Below are positions 48,404-61,100 of a DNA stretch of 64,000 nt, piece by piece. The DNA comes from Schistosoma haematobium (Eukaryota; Platyhelminthes; Trematoda; Strigeidida; Schistosomatidae). The position numbers were made by a program, and so were the translations under genes. The notes under the pieces are model-generated. The model was not told where the DNA came from. It searched no databases and saw only the letters and a list, made by a program, of their open reading frames with translations. The stretch lies in assembly GCF_000699445.3 (NCBI RefSeq), contig NC_067197.1:35075809-35139808 (forward strand), in the 5' to 3' direction. Position 1 is the stretch's first letter. Each line of letters starts with the position of its first letter.

Positions 48404-50221
48404 TTTAACAATTGCTTTCACTTTTAGTTCAACTACAAAATTGACAAAAAAACTATTGTTTTGCTGCTCGAAATGTTCACTTAAGACATTTTTTCTCTAT
48501 GTACTTCGAGCGGTCTACCATTTTATATCATAAAAAACTATGAATTAAGTTGACAGGATCTGAATAAAACTAGACAGATTGATTTCCAAACTAACGAACA
48601 GGAGTATTTCCTCATTAATTGTATAATACTACTTATTTCATAACAGTATCTTGCAGACTGATTTCTTTTTTCATTGATAAACGTTTTCTTTTCATGTTAT
48701 TACTGACGTCTAGACTACTGAAAATAACTAAAACACTGATTCGAAACCCAATATAACACACACATTTTAAAATTTATTCTGTTTTTCATAAAGCCTTTAT
48801 ATTTACTACTAGTTTATCATTAAGTAGTCACCAATTAACTATAAAATATCTCAGTCCTGAAACAAACCAGTCGCTGCTTGATTAGCTCAGCAGTAACGTT
48901 TAAGACTGAGAATTTGGATGATGATGATGTATTGAATCCATCAAAGAGTATCAGTTCCTTTAACATAATAAATACACCTTTCTGACGAGTTTCTGACAGC
49001 ATGAATGATGACATCTCTTTTTGACTGGTTTATTAGGAAGATACATAATTATTTGTATTTAGATGTTAAATGTGATGAATAAATAGTCACAATATCGTAT
49101 GGATAATAATAACTAATGATTTTAATAATGAGTTACATAACTCAAATGATAACAATGCAAATTCCATATCTGATGAATGTATTTGTAATTGATTAAATTA
49201 ACTACATATGATATTGTAAATAAAGTAAGCTATTCAAAAAAAGATTTCTGTTTAGTTACTTAAATATTGAAGTAACACTTGAATTAAGCTAAAGCTACCG
49301 GAAATTATTAAGAGTAGACAAATAGAATAGTATGAAACAAAAACAATTCAAAGAAGGGTAGGTTTTAGTGGGGGTACTAAAGTAAAAGATATGCAAATGA
49401 TAATAGTTTTAGGACTTGGATAAACAATTAGATAAAACATACTCATTTTTCTACAAAGTTTTTGCTTCTTTAAGAAGTTAGTAATAAAAAAAAACACGAA
49501 AAGATTTAAATGAATCATAATAAATATTCTTAAACTTGGAATATAAGTCTATTTGATGAAACAATTTGGTTAAATATCCAAGAATCAAACTGTTACCCAT
49601 AAACCTTTAACATTAAAAACTGTTGTGGAACGCGGTCATTTATAAATGTTTTATATAAGAACCAAAACACCTTTCACAGAAATAGGTAAATTGATAAATG
49701 CTAATAGGTATAATCAGATGGTAAAGCTGATATCAAGTTTATGAATATTTGTAGGATGCTAGAAATAGAAAAAAAACATTCTCATCACCTCAGATTAGTG
49801 ATTTTTAGATAAATCCGTTGCTTTATCAACTCAAAATTAATCACTTTCAGCATTCATGTGATAGTTCTTAATTGCATAACTGTTTGATTCTTAGTTACCC
49901 ATCAATGAAGCAACTAAAATGGACGTTTTGAGATTGAATTTTCGGATAAATTTGAGTCCTTCATCACTATAATCTTTACTACGGGTATAATACATTAAAT
50001 ATTGTTGAGTATACATAAGATTATTTTTCCTAACCATACTGTGCTTCATCATAAAACGTTTAACTAACCATTCCATATTTTTCTTCTGTAGATGGATCTT
50101 TTCAAAATTTTTACCATCTCACAAAACCAATAAACAAAACGTCTAGAAATAAAATGAATAATTTTCATTTATCAAACTATTCAATTTGTAAGATAAAAAT
50201 GTGACAGAAAGCAATAATTTT
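48404..50221. other. Intergenic AT-rich sequence with a decayed SINE
   Basis: A decayed family C SINE at 48868-49010 (GATTAGCTCAGCAGTAACG; ACACCTTTCTGACGAGT). Nothing else recognised. Confidence 0.5.
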
Positions 50222-50580
50222 ATAGTTGAATTCATGAGTCAATTGAAGCTAGACCACCACCGAAAACTTTGTAACACTGGACGGCCGTTTCATTCTAGTA
50301 TAGAATTCCTCAACAGTGAACATTCACGATAGCGCCCCCCCCACGAGATTCAAACCTAAGAACTATCAGTCTCGCGCGCGAACGCTTAACCACTAAATCA
50401 CTGAGCCGGCCGGCATCCAACGGTTTTAATTTTTAGCTTCAACGAATCCACGAAATTGCGTCACCGTACACTATTGTCATCAGTGAGTTACTATCTCACA
50501 ACAGACCTGGTTGAACTCCACTGATCAATGCTTCTCACTAGAACCCCAAAAAATACCTCTAGAATCCAATCACTAGTGAG
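50222..50580 (-). mobile_element. SINE family B, full-length, minus
   Basis: Complete from tail (ATGAGTCAATTGAAGCTAGA) through tRNA-like part (CAGTCTCGCGCGCGAACG) and head (CAACAGACCTGGTTGAACTCC) to CTAGTGAGCATAT. Hammerhead: stem I CACTG/CAGTG, core TTGAGGA (one change), stem II ATTC/GAAT, GAAA, palindrome ACGGCCGT. Confidence 0.85.
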
Positions 50581-50741
50581 CATATATCTCATGAATTCAA
50601 CTATTAAATTACTATAATATCCACAAAACCCCCCCCTCTAATTATATAGTGTAATCAGAATGGGTTTTGTGGAGATTTTAGAAATTTCACTGGTTGAAAT
50701 CATGAGTCATTCGAAGCTAGACCAACATGGAAAACCTGGAA

Positions 50742-50787
50742 GCACTGGATGGCCATTTCGTCCTAGTATGAGACTCCTCAGCAGTGC
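50742..50787 (-). ncRNA. Hammerhead ribozyme, intact by inspection
   Basis: Minus strand: stem I GCACTG/CAGTGC (6 bp), core CTGAGGA (CTGANGA), stem II GTCT/GGAC (one U-G) with loop CATACTA, GAAA, palindromic stem III ATGGCCAT, cleavage site ATC. All invariant residues present. Confidence 0.75.
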
Positions 50788-50905
50788 GCATCCACGATCC
50801 TGCCCTCCGTGAGATTCGAACACAAGACCTATCAGTCTCACACGTGAGCGCTTAACCATTAAACCACTAAGCCGGCATCCAACGGCGTTAATGTCTAACT
50901 TCAAC

Positions 50906-50950
50906 CACTGCTGAGGAGTCCCATACTTGGATGAAACGGCTGTCCAGTGC
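50906..50950 (+). ncRNA. Hammerhead ribozyme, intact by inspection
   Basis: Stem I CACTG/CAGTG, core CTGAGGA, stem II GTCC/GGAT (one G-U), GAAA, stem III ACGG/CTGT, cleavage site GTC at 50944. Opposite strand from 50742-50787. Confidence 0.75.
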
Positions 50951-51049
50951 TTCGAGGTTTTCCATGGTGGTCTAGCTTCAATTGACTCATGATTTCAATC
51001 AGTAAAATTTCTCAAATCTCCACAAAACCCCTTCTGATAATAATCATCT

Positions 51050-51420
51050 GCTCACTGGTGACTAACTTCAAGAGATACTCCCGGAGTTCTAGTGAGAAGT
51101 TGTTACCAGTGGAGTTCAACCAGGTCTGTTGTGAGATATCAACCCACTGAAGACAATGGTATACGGTGGCGCAACTTCATGGATTGGTTGAAGTTAGACA
51201 TTAACACTGTTGGATACCGGCCGGCTCACTGGTCTAGTTGGTTAAGCACCTGGCGCCCGAGATTGATAGGTCCTGGGTTCGAATCTCGCGGGGTGCGAGA
51301 TCGTGGATGCGCACTGATGAGTCCCATACTAGGACGAAACGGCAGTCCAGTGTTCCGAGGTTTCCCATGGTGGTCTAGCTTCAATTAACCCATGATTCAA
51401 CCAGTGGAATTTATAAAGTG
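51050..51420 (+). mobile_element. SINE family B, full-length, plus
   Basis: Head from TCACTGGTGACTAACT, GTCTGTTGTGAGATATCAAC, A box TGGTCTAGTTGG (51230) and B box GGTTCGAATCT (51276-51286), then the tail. A small deletion turns CTGCTGAGGAGTCC into CTGATGAGTCC (51314-51324): the classical core string appears but the stem I register is lost. Confidence 0.88.
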
Positions 51421-51510
51421 CAATTTTCATCTTTTTTTCATTATATAATCATAGGATTCATATTACCACATTATATATATACTACATCATGTTAATGTTT
51501 TCTCTAATTT

Positions 51511-51530
51511 ATCCTTTGCTTTAATTTTAG
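51511..51530 (+). promoter_or_regulatory. Pyrimidine-rich splice acceptor upstream of receptor ATG
   Basis: ATCCTTTGCTTTAATTTTAG precedes a 91-base leader before the ATG. It could be a cis acceptor from an upstream non-coding exon or a spliced-leader trans-splice acceptor, which flatworms use. Inference from sequence only. Confidence 0.4.
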
Positions 51531-51621
51531 ATCATAAATTGATATTAGGAATAAACAAATTTGTGAATAAATAAATAAAAAGAAACAAAAACCATAAGAA
51601 ACAAAAACAAAATAAACAAAT

Positions 51622-52083
51622 ATGCAATTTCAATTCATAGTTTATTTTTATATCGTACTTTATATGAAACAAACTTATTCCAATATTCAATGGATTCATT
51701 CAATATATAATAATAAATCATTAATTAAAAATGATTCAAATTTAACCAATCATTATTCAAGATCCTATCATCATTTATCATTAATCAATAACAATAATTC
51801 ATTCAATACAATTCAATCATTAGATACAAATTTAAATTTTAATTGGGAATCTAATTTAAATCGTATTACAACAGATTGGGCTGAAAAACGTTTAATTAAA
51901 GATTTATTATATGATTATGAAAAACAATCTAGACCAGTTGTAGATGGTTTAACACCAAGAGTTTATGTAACACCAATACAAATTACACAACAAATTACTG
52001 TAGAATTTGGTTTAGAATTGTTACAAATATTAGATTTAGATGAAATGGATCAAATTTTAACAACAAGTGTTCGTTCATTATAT
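51622..52083 (+). CDS. Receptor subunit exon 1
   Basis: 462 nt, starting at the ATG in AAATATGCAA and ending before donor GTAAGT. The start was chosen as the first in-frame ATG, followed by a hydrophobic stretch ([13 protein letters not shown]). The ligand-binding domain homology only begins near residue 86. Confidence 0.88.
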
Positions 52084-55000
52084 GTAAGTAACATATTGAT
52101 TTATCTTTTTTTTTTCTTTATTGATGGATAAATAGATTAATTAATACCCTCCATCTATCATGTAAATAAGGACAATACATGTTATCAAATAATCTTGTTA
52201 CCAATTTAATATTTACTTACTTATACCTGTTACTCCCTATGGAACATAGGCCACCGACAAACATTCTTCAACCCACTCTTGCCTGGGCCTTCCTTCCTAG
52301 TTCTATCCAATTGTTGTTCATTTTTCTCATATCTGTCTCCATTTCTCGGTGTAATGTGTTCTTTGATAGTCCTCTCCTCTTTTGGCCTTGAGGATTCCAT
52401 GTGAGGGCTTAACTTGTGATGCAGTTGTGCGCTTTCCTCAATGTGTGTCCTATCCACTTCCAGTGCTTTTTTCTGATTTCTTCCTCCTCTGGGAACTGGT
52501 TTGGCAAACGGATCCGAAGTATTTTGCGTAGACAGCTGTTAATAGACACTTGTATCTTCTGGATGATGGCTTTCGTAGTTCTCCAAGTTTCAGCCCCATA
52601 CAGTATAACTGTCTTGACATTTGTGTTGAAAATTATAACCTTGATGTTGGTTGACAGTTGTTTTGAGTTCCAGATGTTCTTCATTTGTAAATACGCTGCT
52701 CTTGCTTTGCTGATCTGCGTCTTCACATCTGCATCAGATCCATCATGTTTATCGATGATGCTGCCCGGGTATGTAAATGTCTTGACATCTTCCAATGCTT
52801 CTCCGTCAAATGTGATTCTATTGGTGCAAGTTGTATTGTATCAGAGAATCTTGCTTTTTTCTGTGTGTATGTTGAGACCTACTGCTGTGGAGGCTGCTGC
52901 TACACTGGTCGTCTTCTCCTGTATTTACTGTTGCGTGTGCGATAGTAGAACCAGATCATCTGCGAAGTCTAGATCGTCCAACTGAATCCTAGCTATCCAC
53001 TGTATCCCATGCTTTCCCTCAGATGTTGATGTCTTCATGACCCAGTCGATCACCAGGAGAAAGAGAAAGGGTGAGAGTAAGCAACCTTTCCTGACACCGG
53101 TCTTTACTTTGAACGTGTCTGTCAGCTATCCTCCTCCATGCACGATTTTGCAGTTTAGTCCATCATAGGAATTCCATATGATATTGATTATCTTCTCAGG
53201 TACTCTTTAATGTCGAAGAAGCCTCCACAGTTTTGTCCTGCCCACGCTGTCAAATGATTTCTCGTAGTCAATGAAGTTGATGTAGAGTGACGAATTCTAT
53301 TCAATGAATTGTTCCACAATAATCCATAGCGTTGTGATTTGGTCTGTACACGATTGGTCCTTACGGAATTCAGTCTGTTGGTCGTCTACGGAAACCTTCA
53401 TTCTATTTAATAATACCCTGTTGAAGAGTTTTCCTGATATTGGGAGAAGATTGATGCCTCTGTAGTTATCACACTTGCTGAGATCGCTTTTCTTTGGTGT
53501 CTTGATCAGGAATCTGGTTAGCGTTTTGTTAGCAAGTTAGTTTTCTACGGGATGGGGTCGCTAACCCCATGCCCAACCCTCCTCCTTCACCCGGGCTTGA
53601 GACCGGCAGTAGCACAAGAAGGGCTCCAGGCGGATTTAATTTAATATTTACCTAAATATAAACTGATAAGTATATGCATGGCCAAAGGAGTACCGAACAC
53701 TTCTCTTCATGGTTGGAAAACGGTTTCATAAAATCAATATACAGTTCCGTTCTTTCACACCTCGACAATGGCTATTATATAGTAGATAGAACTAAAGCGT
53801 TCGAAATGGTTTATTATTGTATACTTTAAAACGTTTCTTAATAAGGGACGATCTCATCTGCTATACATAAAAGAAGCTATAGAAATTCGAGTTAATTACC
53901 CCAGTTTCTGTGTTCTTTAGAAAATTTAAATACCTGCTGTCTTTTATTTATCCGGATATGACTTACCAAACGTTTCAACCAGTTTTTCACACTCTGTTTA
54001 TTCTTCTTTGTTAGTTATATTTTTTAAACTAGTCAGTCACATGTTTCTTATTGTGTAGATTTTAATGATTATTATTTTAATAAGCTTGTTCATCAAGCTA
54101 TAACCTATTTCCTATGTTATTATATTAATTCATTTCGCTTATTATTCCTACATTTATTAATATCTAAGCCACTTTATTATCGAATCACGCTGTTTACTTA
54201 AGACCATTAGCCATGTAATCATTTCTCATTGTTATCATGGACTAATAAACTGTCTTGATTGCGATGAGATGGTGATTAAAGGTAGTCAACAGGAAACCCT
54301 GGACCTGGGTTTCGTGCTACTTGGCACTTGTCAGAAAGGTGTAGCTGTAATCTTGAGGGAACTGATACTCCCTGACAGATTCCATCCCGTATCACCCAGC
54401 TTCACAATTAGAGACGATACCACTGAGCTATTTATTATTATTATTGTTATTATTATTATTATATTTCTATCTGTTCAGGGTTGTTCTCATTTCTAAAACA
54501 GCTTTAACCCATACAGAAAATATAATTGTACGGAAGTGATTTGAGAGCTATACAGTTGACATAATGATAAAATTAAAATATTAGCGTGACTGTTATATCC
54601 GAGTGGAGATTAAGTTACAGGTAACTTCCGAGGACTATTCATGGACTGATATTCTTATTGTATAACTACTCAACAATTACACTTATTTGTGTACAAATAT
54701 TATTTCCTATTTTATGGTACGTTGCGGTCTGTGTGATTGATATATAAACTAAGTATGCCTGAAATAAACGATCTGCTCTGATTCTGGTCTGATCTGCTCT
54801 GATTCGGAAGGTTTTGATTTTGTACTCCGACTTCTGTTTTCTTTTTATACTTAATTACTTGTTATTTTATCCTCTTTGCTTTTTTTGTTATTTTTATTGT
54901 TTTCGTTCTTGTTTGTTCTTTCTCTCTTCTTCGCCCTTTTTGGGTTTTTGTGTATTTTTTCCTTTTTTGTCGTTGGTCTGTGTGTTGATATATAACGTTG

Positions 55001-58000
55001 CTATATCTGCTTCTGGTTGTCTTTGTGTTTTGTTCTCTCGGCTGTGCTGGCTACCTAGCCCCCCGTACGTTGTTGGCTTTTGTCTCTGGTGACTACGACT
55101 TAACATTTTATCATTATATTCTCCAGACATTTTCCGGTCAATCAGTGATTATCTCAATGAAATCTTTATGGTTTAAATGAAGGTTAAATTAAAGTAATCA
55201 AAAAAATAGTATTCTAGAAGAAACGAATGGTTGGGAAAACAATATTGGGTGATAGCTTAAAATTAAATAAATATTTCTTTCAGGAACAAAATATGAATTC
55301 ATTCACACTGTTCAATAGAAAATTTTATTTATTTATTCAACACAAAACAAATGAGATGTCTGTTTGGTTATTAGATAAGAATCCTCGGAAGTGCTCTTCC
55401 GCGATCCCACGGCGTTTGATGTTCAGATCATTTAGTCTGTCTGCGGTAAATAAATATCCCACACTCGACATGACTGAACTCCACTAGCTTCAGCTTTTTA
55501 CTAGAATTCCAAGAATTATATACACAAGTTAGCCAATGATGAGTGTATGATTATTATTGGTGAGACCTGGGCTCAACTCCCTGTGGGATCAAGGATCCGA
55601 ACCGCTTCAGAGTCCTACACAAGGACGAAACATATGTTCATTGGTTTCTGATATTTTAATAATTGTTAAGCTAGTAGCACTCCTTGACGTAAACTATGAA
55701 AATTCAATGGTCTCCATAACTCACTTATACTTATCAAAAAATAAGGTGAAGGTACTACAAAGCCCTACAGTTCCTTCCTTTGTATTCCATATTTTCATGA
55801 ATAGATTTGCGATTCTAGTTCAATTATTGATTTTAAGGATAAGTGATTCAATGTGGTCTGTGGTTTGATATTGTTTTTGTTATCATAACAATTGCTTAAT
55901 TCAACATAGTATATTTGCAGCTAAACTTCCCAGTGATTTAGTTGCGTTTGATACTAATTCTCAAAAAGATGAATATTTTTCGATTATAGCACAACCTATT
56001 TCTTCCGTTCTTATTTGAACACAAAATCTGTGTTTTGTTCTGAGAAACAGCGCTGGTTTGGTATGTCTAGAGATATTAGTCGATATTACGTACTGTAGTG
56101 AACGAAAACTCAGGAGCAGTAAATTTATTTATTGTTTAATGCAAAATCGCACCTTGCATTTGCACATCTTTCTTCAGTTGTCCTTTATGTACTTCATCAT
56201 TGTTCTAATTTTGTTTTAATTCCGATTGATCTTCTTATTTTTCTTCTTGTTCTCTCTATTTCAATCTTCTGTTGGTAAGCGTTCTAATTCCTATTCCCGC
56301 TACATACTACTCATATCTGTACACAGAAAAGTATTATATTACCAAACGAACTGATTTAGTCCACGAATGTACACAATGTTCACTGAACAACCAAAGTTTT
56401 ATTGCTTATTGGTTGGTGAGCCCGAGTAGCTAATCAAAAGATTCAGACAGGAAGTGGATCAATTCTTTATTGTACTCGATTTGATCACATAATAATATAC
56501 TTGAAGTGCTTGACCACATAATACACCAAATAAGGAATCAGCCTTTCAACACAATTATATTGTAAAACGAAAAGGTCGGTGGAAATAGTACTTTACTTAT
56601 GAGCAATAATTAGGGAACAGTAAGACGTATGACAACAGCCATTAGTTCCACTAAAACGTTACAATTAGGGTAATATAGAAATGCACTCATTTAGTTATAC
56701 GCTAATTATATTTACTAATTATGTCCATCTGGCGGCCTACTAGAATAACTGTGCTACCTGTTCTTACCATCTAGATATTCCAACAAGTTACCTGTTTTTT
56801 GCTTGTTCTAAAACATCATTATGTTCATTAATCACATAATCTATTCAGGCGCCTTTATGAAAAGTTTACGAACATTCACTTTACAACTAAATATAAAGTA
56901 CAACCAGAGACATCGTGGTTGCTGGTAATATGCATTGAAAAGAATGAACATTATCCAGATGTCGATTCCTGAACTGCTAACATCTAACTGGTGATCACTC
57001 AATATTCATCATCAGAATCGATTAACGAATTAGAAACGGAAACTTGTTTAAATACTTTGTGCCGAAAATTCCAAAAATATAATATTGAATAAAGCCATTT
57101 ATAATAATAATAATAATCCGAAAAATACCATCAAAGGTTTCAATTTACCCTATATCCATTTTACTATATAAACTAGTAGATTTTGTGGGCAACTATTATC
57201 TCACAAAAACTATTCAACTGCATTTAATTCCTTTTTAATCTACTCTTCTTAACAAATGACATCTACCAATTGGCCAAATAGGAAAATCTATTTATCCAAG
57301 ACACTAAGAATTGATTTTATTTTCATTTTGGTAATTTCTATACGATAATTTTTAAAAGAAGCTTTGGTTAAGACATTATTCAATCATCTATTGAAATTAC
57401 ATTCAGAGGAGTAAATTGAAGAGGAATTCATTGTATCTGAAAATGGTCTGACAGATTATTATTGAACATAAAAGTTTGTTAGTAAAATTATGAGGTACAA
57501 GAACAAAAGAAATGAAATATACTACGATCAAGAAAAAGCTGAACTTTCAACGATAAGTAGCTGGGACTAATACTTTTGAATTAAGTTCATCATCAAAACA
57601 ATATGTATAGGCTATCAGTGGAATATTGAATGTTCGTTTGGTTTTACTTAGTGACTAGTTAGTTGAGTGTAATATACAACACTATATTGTGATTCATTTT
57701 GAAATTTAAGGTCAGAACTGATTTCAGATTTCGAGATTTTATTTACTAAACTACTAATTGTCTCTTGGTCAATTGTATGAATCAAATTTAATACAGTTTT
57801 AACGTTTAATTTTTATCGAGTTGTATTATTGATAATATAAAAATTAATTATTAGGCTAAATACATTGACATCATTATACATCAACTTAAAAACTACTTAT
57901 ATTCAGTTAGTAGAAAATAGTTAACCTCACTTTTCATACTTTATGTCATCTATTGTCTGAGTGAACTGTCATTTCTGAGAACAAAACTTATTCAAGTCAT

Positions 58001-58067
58001 TCCATATGGTAGTAAATTCACTGTGTTCTGTCAGAAACAGTTTTAATTACATCTTAGTTACCAATAC

Positions 58068-58139
<72 letters not shown>

Positions 58140-61100
58140 GTAAATAATAACCGCTGAAGTCTAGGGTAAATACCACTAAGCCGGGGTACATGCAGTTCAG
58201 CACAAAGTAAGATGCATTGAAACATCCACAAGATAATCGACAACTAATTAACGATTTCCATGAACTCTTACAAACATTTCTGTAAATAATAATAATAATG
58301 ACAGTACAAAATAGTAATTACATGATTATGATAAATAAATGGTGATTTATTTTACACTAGAGACTGAACTGAATCATTCATGAATAAGTGAAATAAGAAT
58401 TGAATAAACCTGGAGAAATGTAAATTTGTACAAAGTTTTACAATTTTCTCATAATCTATTATCAGTTCATGATGAAATTTTAATAGTAATTATTATCATA
58501 CTATTTCAGTATGAAAGTTAAAGAAGAGATATTGGTGATTAAAACACTTGGCGGGAATTTATAGTGGAATGTTTTCTTCAAATAGTAAAGAAGTCAATCA
58601 GATTTTCAATTATTATTGACTAAAACAAGTTATTTTAATGGGTGAATTTATGAATCAATCTAAGCTGGACCACCATTGAAAATAAGGGAGCACTGAAGGA
58701 CTGTTTCGTCCTAGGATTCCTGACAAGTGAGCATCCGTGATCCCGCGCTTGGGACTCAAACCCAAGATCTACCATTTCGCGCGCGAACGCCTAGCCTCTA
58801 GACCACTGAGCCGGCATCCAACGGTGTTAATGTCTAATTTCAATCGATCCATGATCATAGATCATATACTAGGACGAAACGGCTGTCTAGTTCTTCCAGG
58901 TTTCCAATGGTGGTCTAACTTAGATTAACTCATGAATTCAACTATTAGAATTACTAGAATCTCTATAAATCCTCATTCTGATAAAATAAGTTAAAAAATC
59001 CAATAAAAGTTTGGCGGAATGCATGAGTAATATTTGTACAGAGAAGTGAAATAGTATGCTGAGAGAAAAAGTTATATGGAAGTAAATATTGTTGCTAAAT
59101 CATGTTAAACAATTAAAATTCATTATCGTGGTTTATCAGTATTGATGTCAAGAATACTAGCTAATATTGGAGAAAATTTTAAACATTTACCACTATTATG
59201 ACCATTAATGGTATAACGGTTACAAATTATTGAACATGTGATGGCGACATAAACGACGAATAATTGCATCTAAGATACAATGATATACACACTGTAGAAC
59301 GTTACCAGTCATTGAATTAAAAGAAATGCTTACAACACATTATTTATTACAGCAATAAGTCTACATTGAATGGTAAATTAATATGATAATAAACTACACA
59401 GATTATGAGTCAAAAATAAGAGAGTAAACATATAGATTGTAGTTGCGGTCATCATTAACTAAATAATAGGTGAATCTTTCTTAATTTTTATTGCCAAATA
59501 TATCCATATGTTGATGTATAGAGCAACCAGGTTAAACTCCATGAATGATGCTCTATATTCTTTGTGCTTCAATAACTGCTTGATTGATATTTTGTAAACT
59601 ATTGTTCCTATGACATTTTTTTAGAATAGTCCATCTATTTTATAGGAACTTACAGTTAAAAAATTAGTGAATGAATAATCACTTGTAAACCCACATAAAA
59701 CAACACCTATGATTACACAAAATATCACTGATCGTTAATTTATTTAGAATATAAGGATTGTGGCTAGCATTAAATTTTAGTAGGTGGACTTCATCCTATT
59801 TAGAACTCATTAGCTGGATATATCTACATGACAATTTCGGTAACCACATTAGGACTTGAATCTTGTGTCGTTCCTATTAAACACCAATGAGTTATCTACT
59901 GAGTTACTGTATTCAGAAGGCCACTAACTTCAACGGATATGATGTTATTAACATTATTAGTAAGAGTTTAAGATAATCTGTTTATATCCAAGACTGAATT
60001 CGGTGAGACTATAATTTATGGACGACCTTTGAGCAACGCTAAAGTGACCCTGAGAATGTTCACCTATAAACTAGGACTAAATGACGGTTAAAAGCAGGGT
60101 GAAAAATCAGAATTATGATTTACAGTTTATGGTTAGGGTTAGGAATTAAACTTAGAGTTTTTATCATGAACCGATATATCAACTAAAATGCCAAGACGCT
60201 ATTTAACCAAATGGATGAATGAATTCCACATCAAAATCCAAGACCTGTTATAATATATTTGATTGAGATTTACCCATAAATTATAATCTCGCCTTGAATT
60301 TCGATCAATTATAATGCCTATAATAAAGCAGTCTAACTCGGATGAGCAGATATCCCAATCATGACTTAAGATTCACTTGTGAATATCAGTAACAACATAA
60401 TTCATTCACTTGCCAATAATGATATCATTCACTGATATTTAGATAATTATTTCATTTGTACAATTGAGTATGTTATACCATTTAAGTGTATACACACTCT
60501 TCTTTTATTCTAGTACTAGTACGTCACTTAAAAGTAACGTATAGATTCATTTAAAAGTTGACTTTTGTACATTCAACAACTATAATGTAGATTTCATACA
60601 TGTTTATCATATTTTTCTGTTATAAATAAGCTCAAAAGTATGAAACTAAATATTGACTGGTAAACTAAATTGGAATTATGTAATACCCTCTTATCAACAA
60701 TCCAATCACTCTTGATGGCGAAACTCTGGGAGATGTAGAATCCTTCACATAGCTGGGAAGCATCATCGATGAACAAGGAGGTTCAGATGCAGACGTAAAG
60801 GCAAGGATTGGCAAAGCAAGGGTCGCATTCCTACAATTGAAGAACATATGGAACTCAAAACGACTTTCAACCAATATCAAAGTGACAATCTTCAATACGA
60901 ACGTCAAGGCAGTTCTACTGTACGGAGCTGAAACTTGGAGAATTACAACAACCACCATCAAGAAGGTACAAGTATTTATAAATAGCCGTCTACGCAAGAT
61001 ACTCAACATCCATTGGCCGGATACCATCAGCAACAACCTTCTGTGGGAGAGAACAAACCAGCTTCCAGTTAAAGAGGAAATTAGGAAAAGATGATGGAAA

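Larger units (their letters stand above)
50655..51040 (-). mobile_element. Palindromic SINE family B element with two hammerhead arms
   Basis: Inverted repeats of about 140 bases (from ATCAGAATGGGTTTTGTGG through CAGCAGTG; reverse on the right to CCACAAAACCCCTTCTGAT) flank a minus-oriented tRNA-like part (B-box complement AGATTCGAACAC near 50815) and head GAAGTTAGACATTAAC. Each arm encodes an apparently intact hammerhead. Confidence 0.88.

Noticed and set aside
52416..52985. 189-residue plus-strand frame
   Set aside because: Antisense of the RTE reverse transcriptase, which reads on the minus strand.
54814..55092. 92-residue hydrophobic frame
   Set aside because: Lies in a pyrimidine-rich stretch; hydrophobicity follows from T-rich composition, and no homology or splice context is visible.
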